64,000 nt of DNA. It comes from Deinococcales bacterium (GTDB taxonomy: Bacteria; Deinococcota; Deinococci; Deinococcales; JAAFIG01). Shown one piece after another: positions 49,284-58,370 of the stretch. Numbering within the stretch: the first letter of the stretch is position 1; the number at the start of each line of letters is the position of its first letter. The notes under the pieces are model-generated. The model was not told the origin of the DNA. It saw only the letters and a list, made by a program, of their open reading frames with translations, and did no database searches. Position numbers and translations under genes: made by a program. Where the stretch lies: the NCBI GenBank assembly GCA_013298595.1, contig JAAFIG010000010.1, forward strand, positions 1 through 64,000. Direction: 5' to 3'.

Positions 49284-51380
49284 ATGCACAATGTGAAAAT
49301 TCGCATTTTAAGTGCCGCGCTTACCGTGGCAGCTTTGGCAAGCGGTGCTTCGGCACAGCGCATTGGCATGTACCCGCTCGAGACATCAGATTCGGTGTTG
49401 GCATTGGCTGTTCCTACAGCGGTGGCACGTAGTCTCGAGACGATAGATGGTGCAATTACACCTGCGCCATTGGATATGTTTTTGGCAGTCAAGCAGCGTC
49501 CTGCATTTTTAGCAACACTCGATAAAGTTTTTTCCTTGGATGCCTTGGTTAACGGTAAACTCGAGGGGGCTGCGGGTGCGTATACAATTGCTTACACCAT
49601 TAAGCGTGGTACCAGTTCGCAGACTGTGGCTGTGCGGGGCGCAGATTTTGCTGCTTTGGTAAAAAGTTCTAATGCCAGTTTAGTGGCTGCTTTGGGCTTA
49701 AAACCCAGTGCAACAGATACTCAAGAATTAGCGGCTGTGGAACGCAATATCCCTGCTGCTGATGTGGTCACTGCTAGTGCTGCCCCTGGCTCAGAAGGCA
49801 ATGGGGCGATTCTTGATAAAGGTGGGCAAAATCCTTGGGCATTAGCAGCCAAAGCTTTGGTTTTGGTTGGGGCAGGCAAGAATGACCAAGCTGTGGCATT
49901 GGTACAACCTGCTGCTAGAGCTGCTCCTGCTGATCCGTTTGTGCAAGCGGCTTATGTTGTTACGCTGGTAGCGGCTCGTAAGCAACCAGAAACCAAAGCT
50001 GCTTTAGATGTTGCTTTTAAACTTAATCCTGCTAAACCAGAATTGCATTACTTAAATGGGCGTTACTGGTTACGTTCAGCAGCCCAAGTCACCCCTGAAA
50101 TTGCCCAGAAAGCCTTGGATGCTTTAAATTTGGCGTTGCAATACAACCCACGCTATCTCGAGGCTGCGATTAGTACTGCCGATTTACTCGAGCGTTTTGG
50201 TAATGCTGAAGGGGCAGTTAATGTTTTAACCCGTTTGGTTGCCAGAGTTCCTGATGATGCCAATTTGCATAATCGGGTTTTGGATACTTTGCTGGATTCT
50301 GATCGGGATGGGGCAGTGAATTACTTAAAAGAAGTGGTTAAAGCCTATCCTGATGTACCAGATTCGGTTTATGCTTTAGCTATTCGTTTATTTGATTCAG
50401 CGGCAGCTCAAAAATTAGTTGATGCTGGCGAGTTATTATACTCGAGTAGCGCACCAATGGCTTTTGCTCGAGGTTATTTACTTGAACGTGGTGGAACTTA
50501 TGAACAAGCTGTGACAGCGTATAAACAAGCCTTACAACGTGATGCAAAATTCCAACGAGCTGGTATTGCTTTGGGTGGTGCTTTATCTAAATTAGGGCGT
50601 TTAGACGAAGCCGAAGCTGCTTTGCGTGGGGCTTTTCCAGAACTTGATCAAAAGCTTTTAGCGCGGATGTATTTGCAAACAGGTCGGATTGATCGGGCGA
50701 AAACGGTTTTAGTGAAATTGCCACAAAACGATTTTGAAGTGACCTACTTAAATGGCGTAGCTGCTTGGCGCGAATACCGTGCTGATGATGCCCAAAAAGC
50801 GCTCGAGGCAGCGGTTAAACTCAATAATACCGATGACCGTCCAAAAGCCACGTTGCTTGAGATTCCAGATGTGCGCCGGCTTGGCGCACCAAAATTAACA
50901 GGCGAAGCCTTGTATCAATTCCGTCTTGGGCAAGCATTGCTGGACACAGGTAATCCACTCGAGGCTTTAACGGCGTTTAACAAAGCCGTCAAAGTTTCCC
51001 CGACCGATGTTCATGCACTTTTATACCGAGGCATTGCTTTGTTACGTACCACCGAACCCGATGAAGCTCGAGATGCTTTTGTGGATTTAGCTAAAATTGC
51101 TCCAAAAAATGCGGTGGTATTAACGTACTTAGCTGCTGCCGAATTAACCCGTGGGCGTTTTGACTTAGCCCTCGAGCAAATAACCGCTGCTCTTGCCCTA
51201 GATAAATCGTATGCTCGAGCTTATTACATTCTTGGTATGACGTACTTTCAGCAATATGCTTTGTTTGGTCAAAGCAGTGATGTGACAGCTGCTCGAGAAG
51301 CTTTCCAACGCTGCATTGGTGCAGATGCGAATTTCCGTGTGCTGGTTGATCCGCGTTTAAGCCAATTACCTGCAAAGTAA
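49284..51380 (+). CDS. Secreted TPR-repeat protein, 698 aa
   Basis: Signal peptide ending ASGASAQ, then an N-terminal alpha/beta domain (about residues 30-140) and many tetratricopeptide repeats from about residue 180 to 690, for example AYKQALQRDAKFQRAGIALG and ALDKSYARAYYILGMTYF. Exported TPR proteins act as scaffolds in envelope assembly. The gene has its own leaderless promoter. No partner nearby. Confidence 0.85.
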   Translation: MHNVKIRILSAALTVAALASGASAQRIGMYPLETSDSVLALAVPTAVARSLETIDGAITPAPLDMFLAVKQRPAFLATLDKVFSLDALVNGKLEGAAGAYTIAYTIKRGTSSQTVAVRGADFAALVKSSNASLVAALGLKPSATDTQELAAVERNIPAADVVTASAAPGSEGNGAILDKGGQNPWALAAKALVLVGAGKNDQAVALVQPAARAAPADPFVQAAYVVTLVAARKQPETKAALDVAFKLNPAKPELHYLNGRYWLRSAAQVTPEIAQKALDALNLALQYNPRYLEAAISTADLLERFGNAEGAVNVLTRLVARVPDDANLHNRVLDTLLDSDRDGAVNYLKEVVKAYPDVPDSVYALAIRLFDSAAAQKLVDAGELLYSSSAPMAFARGYLLERGGTYEQAVTAYKQALQRDAKFQRAGIALGGALSKLGRLDEAEAALRGAFPELDQKLLARMYLQTGRIDRAKTVLVKLPQNDFEVTYLNGVAAWREYRADDAQKALEAAVKLNNTDDRPKATLLEIPDVRRLGAPKLTGEALYQFRLGQALLDTGNPLEALTAFNKAVKVSPTDVHALLYRGIALLRTTEPDEARDAFVDLAKIAPKNAVVLTYLAAAELTRGRFDLALEQITAALALDKSYARAYYILGMTYFQQYALFGQSSDVTAAREAFQRCIGADANFRVLVDPRLSQLPAK

Positions 51381-51479
51381 GTTATTTCAACATTGGTATT
51401 GGGTGCTTGAGTTTCCTGATACGCTTAGGGTATCGTTCGCAAAATTCTATTCTGCGCTTTGCGCTTTTCGAGGTTATGT

Positions 51480-51782
51480 ATGTCTCAACCCAGTAATCCA
51501 ATTCCATTAAAATCCTTACAGCAAGGCACAATGATGGCAATGGCAACCGATATGAACAATGCTCAAGCTGTTGCAGCTGGTTTAATGCCCTGCTTTGGTT
51601 TTGAAATCACAGCCGCCAACGAACAATTCCAAGTCAATGTTGCCGAGTTAAACACTGGGCACGATATTCGCTTGGCTCGAGAAGTGGCTGCTGGTATCCA
51701 AGAAGCCATGCGCCAATTGGTTGAAAAAATTGATGGTCACTTAGCAACCCAAGAACCTATTAATCTCAATAAATTGTCGTAA
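51480..51782 (+). CDS. Hypothetical protein, 100 aa
   Basis: Start chosen at the ATG at 51480 with a CGAGG site; the frame continues 21 bases further upstream. Small soluble protein (MSQPSNPIPLKSLQQGTMMA) with an Asn/Glu-rich helix (GFEITAANEQFQVNVAELN). No family recognised. A terminator follows 14 bases after the stop. Confidence 0.55.
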   Translation: MSQPSNPIPLKSLQQGTMMAMATDMNNAQAVAAGLMPCFGFEITAANEQFQVNVAELNTGHDIRLAREVAAGIQEAMRQLVEKIDGHLATQEPINLNKLS

Positions 51783-51795
51783 CTTTGCAATTGAT

Positions 51796-51825
51796 AAGGC
51801 GGACTTTGTGTTCGCCTTATTTTTT
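51796..51825 (+). terminator. Terminator after the 100-aa gene
   Basis: AAGGCGGAC/GTTCGCCTT (one G-T pair) with a 5-base loop, then ATTTTTTT. Confidence 0.85.
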
Positions 51826-51840
51826 TATATGCTGTTAGCT

Positions 51841-52191
51841 ATGGAAGCCCAGATTTTTGGTACTCGAAATTCACAAGAAACCCGTGCCGCAGAACGTTTC
51901 TTTAAGGAACGAAAAATAAAAATTCATTTTGTAGATTTAAACGAACGCCCGATTGCTCCTGGCGAACTGCGACGTTTTCTCGAGAAATTTGGTTGGGATG
52001 CTGTGCTTGACCGAGCTGGTAAACAATTTATAGCAGCGGGTCTCGAGTATTTAAAACTTTCTGAAGAAGGTTGGTTACAACGTGTTCAGGACGAACCGCG
52101 TTTGTTGCGTTTGCCTTTGGTACGGGTTGGTAAAGTTGTGGCTATTGGGCGTGATGAAGTGCTTTGGAAAACCATGCTTGAGTTAAAATGA
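51841..52191 (+). CDS. ArsC/Spx-type thioredoxin-fold protein, 116 aa
   Basis: The start is the ATG at 51841. The ArsC-like sequence (QIFGTRNSQETRAAERFFKERKIKIHFVDLNERPIA..., partial) keeps the family pattern FLEKFGW near residue 50, but the usual catalytic Cys at the start (CxxS/T) is absent, replaced by GTRNS. So it lacks the arsenate-reductase Cys and may act in another way (the Spx/YffB group includes such members). Its stop overlaps priA (ATGA). Confidence 0.75.
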   Translation: MEAQIFGTRNSQETRAAERFFKERKIKIHFVDLNERPIAPGELRRFLEKFGWDAVLDRAGKQFIAAGLEYLKLSEEGWLQRVQDEPRLLRLPLVRVGKVVAIGRDEVLWKTMLELK

Positions 52192-54482
52192 AAACGTTGC
52201 GTTGGCGTGTGGCAGTGGCGCTTCCGCTGCCTGCTTATGATTTTCAACCACTTGGCGATGCGTATGCTGCCCTTGGTAAACGTGTTCTGGTGCCGTGGCA
52301 AGGTGGTGCTCGAGTTGGCATTGTGCTGGCTATAACCGAGGGAACACTCGAGCGCAGCATGAATTTAAAAGATGCCATTGCTGTACTGGATACCGAACCG
52401 CTTTTCATGCCAGATACTTGTGCGGCTTTGCTCGAGACCGCTCAGCAGAGTATGGCTTTTGAGGGTTTGTTGTACCAAGATTTTTTACCATTTGGTCTTG
52501 AACCAAAATTGTTACATACGGTGCAAATCATGTCTGGGGTGAAACTCGAGTCTTTACCCGATACAGCCCAAGTGTTGGTCACGAAACAAGTAGCAGCCAG
52601 TCTTGATCCAAGTTTGCTCGAGTTTTTACGCGCTCAGGGTTTGTTGCTAGAATCGGTGCAAATTGAGCATCCTAGCCGAGAAGTCATTCGGGTTGTACCT
52701 GATTTTCAAGCGAATTTAACAGCTAAGCAAATGGCAGCACTCGAGGTGCTAAAAAATCATCAGGGTTTTGCAACGCTAAAAGCTTGGTCTGAAGCGGCGG
52801 GTATCTCAAGTGCTGTCTTATCAAAGGTACTTGATCTTGGTGCTGCTCGGCGTGAACTCGAGCCGTTACCTTTGGTTTTACCCGAAACACCTGTGCCCAA
52901 TGCTATGCAAGCACCTCGAGCCGCTGATACCGAGATTGCGCGGCAACTCGAGGTGTTAGATGTAGGGCGTTTACATGGTGGTAAACCGCAGCAGCGTTTT
53001 GCTGTGGTTGGCGAATTAATCCGCCGTGCCATCAAACTTGGTCGCAGTGTTTTGTACCTTGCCCCAGATCATATGCGTTTAACTCGAGCTTTTACAGCAC
53101 TGGGTGGTTTTGCTAAAAGCGCTTTGCTACATGGCGAGTTACGTCCACTCGAGCGGGAAGCTGTTTGGCGCACAACAGCAACAGGGCGGATTTCGGTGTT
53201 GTTTGGCACACCGATGAGTTTATGTGCGCCGTTACCCGATTTGGATTTGATTATTCTCGAAGATGAATTTTCTGATGCTTGGAAATTACATGGTGGCTCG
53301 AGGGTATTTTTACCAGATGCTGTGCTGATTCGTGGCAGCCAAGCCAAAGCTCGAGTGTTATTTGTTGGTAGTGTGCCTGCTGCCGAGAGTCTTGAGTTAT
53401 CTGGTGTGGTTTTAAAACCGCCGCGCTCGAGATTACATATTGTGGATTTTTCGGCAGTTGCAAAAAATGTTGAAGTGGGTCCGATGTCCAATATGCCATT
53501 GGCTCGAGATTCGTACCCGATTTCTACTGAATTTAAACGCCTATTGCGACAAACCATCGAACGTGGTAGGCAAGCCGTGGTGATTGCTCCTCGGCGTGGG
53601 TATAGTGCTTTGCTGCGTTGCAAAGATTGTGCTTGGATTCCTTTTTGCCCACATTGTGATGTCCCACTCAAATTCCATGCTGCCGCTCGAGTGTTGGAAT
53701 GTCATCAGTGTGGTTACAGTGCTGCACCACCATCGCGTTGCCCAAGTTGTGAAGGGACTGTACTTGCACCTAAAGGACCTGGTAGCGAATGGATTCAACG
53801 CGAATTACAGCAATTCTTGCCACAAACCAAGGTTTATCGCTTTGACCGCGACCACAAAGATGATCTCGAGCCAATGCAGCATGGTGCATCTGGCATTATT
53901 GTCGGGACAACCGCTGTGCTTGGTTTGCCTGCACCACCTGACCTTGCTTTGATTGCGTTGTCCTTTGCCGATTCAATGCACTCGAGTCCAGATTTTCGGG
54001 CTTCTGAACGTTTTCATGCGCTTCTACGACAACTGATCGAATGGCATCCAACTCGGGCACCATTATTATTGGTACAGACCTTTCAAGGCAACCATAGCGC
54101 CCTCGAGCAAATCGGGCAGCTTTGCCCTGCCGATTCTTTTGCCCAAAGCGAATTAGAAAGCCGTCAAACGTTTTTATATCCACCTTTCGCTAAAATGGCA
54201 CAAATCCAAGTTTCGGCACGCCGAATTCAAGATGCCGAGCTGGCAGCCAGTAAACTGGGAGCTTTAATCAAAGACCGCAGCCCAGAACCACTCGAGTTAC
54301 TTGGACCTGCCCCTGCCAGTATCGCTCGGGTCAAAGGCTTATTTATTTACCAGTTGCTGGTTCGAGCCACTACCCACACCCGCTTAAAGCACTTACTCGA
54401 GCCTGCTCGAGCCTTTCGAGAAGGTGGTGTACGGGTACGAATTGATGTCAACCCAAGGTATTTAACCGATTTACTTGAGTAA
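52188..54482 (+). CDS. priA: Primosomal protein N' (PriA), helicase motifs degenerate
   Basis: 764 aa. All eight zinc cysteines are present (CKDC, CPHC, CHQC, CPSC) in order between about residues 470 and 530. The N-terminal 3'-end-binding domain and the C-terminal domain are in place. The helicase domain lacks a GxGKT Walker A loop (the equivalent stretch reads VVGELIRRAIKLGRSVLYLA) and the DEEH box is replaced by LEDEFSDAW, so ATP-driven unwinding is unlikely. The same loss is known for Deinococcus radiodurans PriA. It probably still loads the replicative helicase at forks. Confidence 0.9.
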   Translation: MKTLRWRVAVALPLPAYDFQPLGDAYAALGKRVLVPWQGGARVGIVLAITEGTLERSMNLKDAIAVLDTEPLFMPDTCAALLETAQQSMAFEGLLYQDFLPFGLEPKLLHTVQIMSGVKLESLPDTAQVLVTKQVAASLDPSLLEFLRAQGLLLESVQIEHPSREVIRVVPDFQANLTAKQMAALEVLKNHQGFATLKAWSEAAGISSAVLSKVLDLGAARRELEPLPLVLPETPVPNAMQAPRAADTEIARQLEVLDVGRLHGGKPQQRFAVVGELIRRAIKLGRSVLYLAPDHMRLTRAFTALGGFAKSALLHGELRPLEREAVWRTTATGRISVLFGTPMSLCAPLPDLDLIILEDEFSDAWKLHGGSRVFLPDAVLIRGSQAKARVLFVGSVPAAESLELSGVVLKPPRSRLHIVDFSAVAKNVEVGPMSNMPLARDSYPISTEFKRLLRQTIERGRQAVVIAPRRGYSALLRCKDCAWIPFCPHCDVPLKFHAAARVLECHQCGYSAAPPSRCPSCEGTVLAPKGPGSEWIQRELQQFLPQTKVYRFDRDHKDDLEPMQHGASGIIVGTTAVLGLPAPPDLALIALSFADSMHSSPDFRASERFHALLRQLIEWHPTRAPLLLVQTFQGNHSALEQIGQLCPADSFAQSELESRQTFLYPPFAKMAQIQVSARRIQDAELAASKLGALIKDRSPEPLELLGPAPASIARVKGLFIYQLLVRATTHTRLKHLLEPARAFREGGVRVRIDVNPRYLTDLLE

Positions 54483-54623
54483 ATACATGGGTATGCTCCT
54501 AAAGTACGAGTTTAAAATTTCACAATTTTCACGGCTGACTCACGCGGCTAGGCTGGCACATGATACTTTGACGCGCAGATAAGTACCCAAACATTTCTTT
54601 GGGGGAATCGAAAGGAAGATATT

Positions 54624-55115
54624 ATGTTGAAAAAATTATTACCAATTGCTGTTGCTGTCGCCCTCACCGCCGCTTTCACTTTACCAATGGCACAAACCCG
54701 TGCAACCCGTATTGGTTTTGTCAATGCCCAAAAAGTGTTGCAGAATCACCCACAAGGCGCGAAAGTATTGGACTTTCAAAAGAAAGCCCAAGAAGAATTA
54801 AAGTCATTATCTGACCAAGTACAAGCCCTGCAAGTGAAAATTGCCAACGGCACCGCTACAGCCGCTGAACGCCAAAAATACGAAACTCTGGTCAAAACCG
54901 GTCAAGCTCGTCAAGCTGCCTTAAAAGCCCAAGTGGATAAACTGCTCGAACCAATTACCAAAGAAGTTGACGCTGCTGTAGCAAAAGTTGGCAAAGCCCA
55001 AGCCTTTGTTCTGGTGATGGATCGTGCTATTGCTTCACAATCTGGTTTGGTTATTTATGCCGACCCAGAAGGCACAGACTTAACTGACGATGTGATTAAA
55101 GTAATTAAAAATTAA
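54624..55115 (+). CDS. Skp/OmpH-type periplasmic chaperone, 163 aa
   Basis: Signal peptide ending PMAQ, then an alpha-helical chain with the Skp family start RIGFVNAQKVLQNHPQG (Tyr replaced by Asn) and a long coiled-coil arm (KKAQEELKSLSDQVQALQVK). Skp binds unfolded outer-membrane proteins. AAAGGAAG lies before the ATG. A strong terminator follows. Confidence 0.85.
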   Translation: MLKKLLPIAVAVALTAAFTLPMAQTRATRIGFVNAQKVLQNHPQGAKVLDFQKKAQEELKSLSDQVQALQVKIANGTATAAERQKYETLVKTGQARQAALKAQVDKLLEPITKEVDAAVAKVGKAQAFVLVMDRAIASQSGLVIYADPEGTDLTDDVIKVIKN

Positions 55116-55133
55116 GTATAGCCCTTCTCGAGA

Positions 55134-55159
55134 AGCCCAAGGATAACTTGGGCTTTTTT
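55134..55159 (+). terminator. Terminator of the Skp-like gene
   Basis: AGCCCAAG/CTTGGGCT with a 5-base loop followed by TTTTTC. Confidence 0.92.
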
Positions 55160-55185
55160 CTTTGCACAGCCTTCATCAAAACCCG

Positions 55186-55191
55186 TAGAAT
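55186..55191 (+). promoter_or_regulatory. -10 element of the DUF3105 gene, leaderless type
   Basis: TAGAAT followed by GAACCT and the ATG, nearly identical to the arrangement before the pyrimidine phosphorylase gene (45683). A TTGCAC lies 18 bases upstream. Confidence 0.6.
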
Positions 55192-55197
55192 GAACCT

Positions 55198-55710
55198 ATG
55201 AAACCAACATTACTGATTCCCCTAGCCTTGGCTGCACTGCTGGCAGCTTGCGCTCCCGAAGACACAACCATCGAAGGTCTCGAGAAATTTACAGTTACGC
55301 AAGGACACAAAGAAGGGCGTTTATCATACCCAACTAACCCACCAGCTGGTGGCGAACACAATCCTCGTTGGCAAAATTGTGGTGTTTACGACACACAATT
55401 AGCGAAAGAAAATGCTGTTCATAGCCTCGAGCACGGGGCTGTTTGGTTAACTTATCAACCCAATTTACCTGCTGACCAAGTGCAAAAATTACGTGATTTA
55501 ACCAAAGGTCGGGCTTATACCTTGGTTAGCCCATATCAATTTGGAACCTTAGATAAACCCATTTACGCTACAGCGTGGGGGGTGCGTGTTGGTGTGGACA
55601 GTGCCGACGATAAGCGTTTAGAGAAGTTCATTCAAATTTATATGCAGGGTAAGCAAACACCAGAACCTGGAGCTGCTTGCAGTAATGGTTTGGGTAATCC
55701 TATTCAGTAA
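55198..55710 (+). CDS. DUF3105 lipoprotein, 170 aa
   Basis: Signal peptide with lipobox LLAACAP. DUF3105 motifs: NPPAGGEHNPRWQNCGVYD, AVHSLEHGAVWLTYQP and TAWGV, with His residues that likely bind metal (in GGEH and SLEHG). Two conserved Cys (NCGVYD, ACSNG) may form a disulfide. Function unknown; exported. Confidence 0.85.
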   Translation: MKPTLLIPLALAALLAACAPEDTTIEGLEKFTVTQGHKEGRLSYPTNPPAGGEHNPRWQNCGVYDTQLAKENAVHSLEHGAVWLTYQPNLPADQVQKLRDLTKGRAYTLVSPYQFGTLDKPIYATAWGVRVGVDSADDKRLEKFIQIYMQGKQTPEPGAACSNGLGNPIQ

Positions 55711-55786
55711 GATTTCTCACAAGCTTTTTCATTACCTCGAGTGACAAGGATGTACTATTACTTACACAAATTATAGTATTGGGTTT

Positions 55787-55833
55787 CGCTCGGTGGTTCA
55801 GCTCATCTTCTTGAGGGCTGCTCTCACCGAGCG
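55787..55833 (+). promoter_or_regulatory. Hairpin leader of the GH5 gene
   Basis: CGCTCGGTG/CACCGAGCG (9 bp) enclosing a further CAGC/GCTG stem, ending about 38 bases before the GH5 start. No T-run, so it is a leader structure or attenuator rather than a plain terminator of the preceding gene. Confidence 0.4.
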
Positions 55834-55871
55834 TTACTCGAAAACCTGCACAATCAAACTCGAGGTAAAAA

Positions 55872-58127
55872 ATGATGATTGCTGCTCGCTGGCTGTTCGT
55901 ACTGGCTTTAATCGGCGTAGGGTGTTCGTTGGCTCGAGTTGTTGAAACACAAACGCAATCAACCACTCAAGCCCTAAGTTTACAACGTGGTGTGAATCTA
56001 ACAGGGTGGTTCCAATTTGGTGAGTTTCAGGAAGCTCGTTTCTCGGAAATACAATTGCTCCGCGATTCAGGCATCGATTTTATTCGTTTACCAATTCAAC
56101 CAACACTTTTATACGACCAAAAAAGCACCACTTGGGCATTATTAAAACGGGTCTTACTCGAGGCTCGACGCGTAAAAATGCGAGTGATTGTAGATTTTCA
56201 TTCGGCATTAAATACGCAACGTGAAATTCTGACTGGCGATCAGCGTTTCCTCGAGTTACTGGGTAGCATGGGCACATTTTTACTACCATTTTTGGATGTG
56301 GCATTACTCGAGCCAATGAACGAACCAATCAGCCCAACCGCAGATACTTGCGACCCTGCTTTTGATTGGGATAGTTGGCAAAAAAAGTTTTATCAAGCAG
56401 CTCGAGCCACCAATAAAGACATCACTTTGGTTTTAACAGGGGCTTGTTGGGGCGGCATTGATGGTTTACTCAAAAGCCAACCCATTGCTGATAAAAATAT
56501 TATGTACAGTGTGCATTACTACGACCCAATGATGTTTTCGCATCAGGGTGCATCTTGGACAGGGGCAGAATCACGGTTCTTAAAAAATATTCCATACCCA
56601 CCAACACCAGCCAATGTAGCTGCCATCACACCCAGCGTATTGAATCAAATGCCAACTGCTGCCTTAAAAAATCAGATGCGAGACATGTTATCTGCGTATG
56701 GTAAAAGTGGTTTTGAATTTGCTACCATTGCTAATCGCTTAGCTATAGCACAAGCTTGGGCAACCAAAAACAATGCCAAATTGTTACTTGGCGAATTTGG
56801 TGCGCTGATAGATGAAGCCCCACCTCAAGACCGTGTGCGTTATGTCAACGATGTTCGCAATGCTGCCGAGCGTTTAGGTATTGCTTATGCCATGTGGGAT
56901 TTCAATCCCAATGGTGGATTTGGTCCGTACCGAAATGGTCAACCCGAAAAAGGCATGTTTGAAGCCATGGGAGCACGTGCCCCGACCAATGCTGTACCAA
57001 CCCCTGCTAATGCAGTACCAAACTCTACGTACTTGCTGAATCCCGTACCGAGTAATCAATTGCTGATTGCCGATTTTGCAAATGGTAGCCAAAATGTTTT
57101 TGGTACGCCAACCACGTATTATGCTTATGGTCAACCTACTCAACCAACCTTTACCCCAGCTATAAATAATGCTGCGCCTGTGCAAAACGGACAACTTGAG
57201 TTTGATTTCAAAGTGCCAAATAGCAACGATTATGGTGGTGTCGTCACCAATATTCCTGTAGCAAAGCAAGGCATATTCGATGCTCGAGTTTTTGGATTTA
57301 TCCGTTTTGAATTAAGTTTGGTTGGTGGTGGTCAGGTGCGTGTTGGTGTCGCCAGTAGCAAAGTGGATGATAACGGTGATCGGTTTCAGTTCACTGTGGA
57401 TGCTACGGATACACCAACAGTTTATACATTGGCACTTGAAGCTTTTCGTCAAGGTGGTTGGGGTAAAAAAGTGGTACTCGAGGATGTTCTACGGCAACTC
57501 GAGCAAATCGAAGTAACAGCCATGAATACTGGGCAGCCAAGCCGAATTCGTTTTGATAATTTGGTGTTGTTAAACATGGTCGAAGCTTCGGTTGTGCCTA
57601 ATGTACCTGCGGCATTACAAAATGTATTATTCGATTTTTCTTTGGCAGGTCAGGCAGGTAATCAAGGTGGTGAATGGTCGGTGAGTGCTTATCAGCAAAA
57701 TGCAGCTCGAGTAGCAACTGCTACAAGTGAAATTATTGGCAATACACTTAAGGTAAACTTTGATATTCCTCAGCCAAACGAATACGCAGGTGCCAGTGTT
57801 AATCTTAATTTTGGGTCGGTTCGTAATCTGTTAAATACCAATGCTTTACGCCTCGAGCTTTCGGCTTTGGGAGCACAAACTGTTCGAGTCGAATTTCCTT
57901 CTACTTTAGATTCTGCTAACGATCATCCGCAATTTAGGGTGCAAGTTTCACCACAACAAACCACGTACCGAATCCCAATTTCCGAGTTCTACCAAGCTGG
58001 TTGGGGTAAAGCTGTGGATCGGCTCGAGGCATTGCGAAATGCTAAAGGAATTAATGTGATTGTGGACACCGTTGGTACAAAAGGCACATTGCGTTTAGAT
58101 CAAGTGGTTCTCGAGCAAAAACCATAA
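55872..58127 (+). CDS. GH5-family endoglucanase with two C-terminal beta-sandwich modules, 751 aa
   Basis: The start is one of two adjacent ATGs after GAGG. N-terminal signal/anchor, then a GH5 barrel at about residues 38-365. It has RGVNLTGWFQFGEF at the start, ALLEPMNEPI (acid/base Glu of the NEP motif, about residue 150) and LLLGEFGAL (nucleophile Glu, about residue 305). An Asn/Pro-rich linker (about 370-390) leads to two related modules of about 170 aa, each with a GGWGK or AGWGK segment and a final RLD-type strand (about 395-565 and 580-750), like CBM11-type carbohydrate-binding modules. It likely cuts beta-glucans outside the cell. Confidence 0.88.
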   Translation: MMIAARWLFVLALIGVGCSLARVVETQTQSTTQALSLQRGVNLTGWFQFGEFQEARFSEIQLLRDSGIDFIRLPIQPTLLYDQKSTTWALLKRVLLEARRVKMRVIVDFHSALNTQREILTGDQRFLELLGSMGTFLLPFLDVALLEPMNEPISPTADTCDPAFDWDSWQKKFYQAARATNKDITLVLTGACWGGIDGLLKSQPIADKNIMYSVHYYDPMMFSHQGASWTGAESRFLKNIPYPPTPANVAAITPSVLNQMPTAALKNQMRDMLSAYGKSGFEFATIANRLAIAQAWATKNNAKLLLGEFGALIDEAPPQDRVRYVNDVRNAAERLGIAYAMWDFNPNGGFGPYRNGQPEKGMFEAMGARAPTNAVPTPANAVPNSTYLLNPVPSNQLLIADFANGSQNVFGTPTTYYAYGQPTQPTFTPAINNAAPVQNGQLEFDFKVPNSNDYGGVVTNIPVAKQGIFDARVFGFIRFELSLVGGGQVRVGVASSKVDDNGDRFQFTVDATDTPTVYTLALEAFRQGGWGKKVVLEDVLRQLEQIEVTAMNTGQPSRIRFDNLVLLNMVEASVVPNVPAALQNVLFDFSLAGQAGNQGGEWSVSAYQQNAARVATATSEIIGNTLKVNFDIPQPNEYAGASVNLNFGSVRNLLNTNALRLELSALGAQTVRVEFPSTLDSANDHPQFRVQVSPQQTTYRIPISEFYQAGWGKAVDRLEALRNAKGINVIVDTVGTKGTLRLDQVVLEQKP

Positions 58128-58128
58128 G

Positions 58129-58149
58129 TTATCCACAAGTTTATCCACA
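58129..58149 (+). promoter_or_regulatory. Two tandem DnaA boxes
   Basis: Perfect TTATCCACA at 58129-58137 and 58141-58149, in the same orientation 12 bases apart, starting one base after the GH5 stop. A CAACCAC/GTGGTTG dyad with TCTGTTTTC follows (58152-58167). Only two boxes are seen, so this is a regulatory or titration site at most, not an origin. Confidence 0.6.
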
Positions 58150-58303
58150 GGCAACCACAAGTGGTTGTCTGTTTTCTTTAGGTAATCTGCACAAAAACTT
58201 CATATTTTTCAGACTCGAGTTGAAATTTTATCTAAGTCTAAGAAAGTTCAATCATACCTCTGAGAAACAACTTACTCGAGGTTAAGTTATGCAACTGTCC
58301 CGA

Positions 58304-58340
58304 GCGCTGTGACAGGGTAGACTCAGGTTTTTCACAGCGC
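58304..58340 (+). promoter_or_regulatory. Hairpin in the NlpC/P60 gene leader
   Basis: GCGCTGTGA/TCACAGCGC (9 bp) with a 19-base loop, 30 bases before the start codon. The rest of 58150-58303 holds no gene. It is not a known riboswitch by eye. Confidence 0.4.
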
Positions 58341-58370
58341 ATGGGGTAGCAGCTCTGTTAAGGTGCAAGC

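Noticed and set aside
51841-52191. Arsenate reductase
   Set aside because: The ArsC-like fold is there but the catalytic Cys is missing, so it is called only as an ArsC/Spx-type protein.
58129-58149. Replication origin at the DnaA boxes
   Set aside because: Only two boxes, no AT-rich unwinding region and no dnaA/dnaN/gyrB genes nearby.
58150-58370. c-di-AMP (ydaO) riboswitch before NlpC/P60
   Set aside because: The conserved core sequences of that riboswitch are not present; only simple hairpins are seen.
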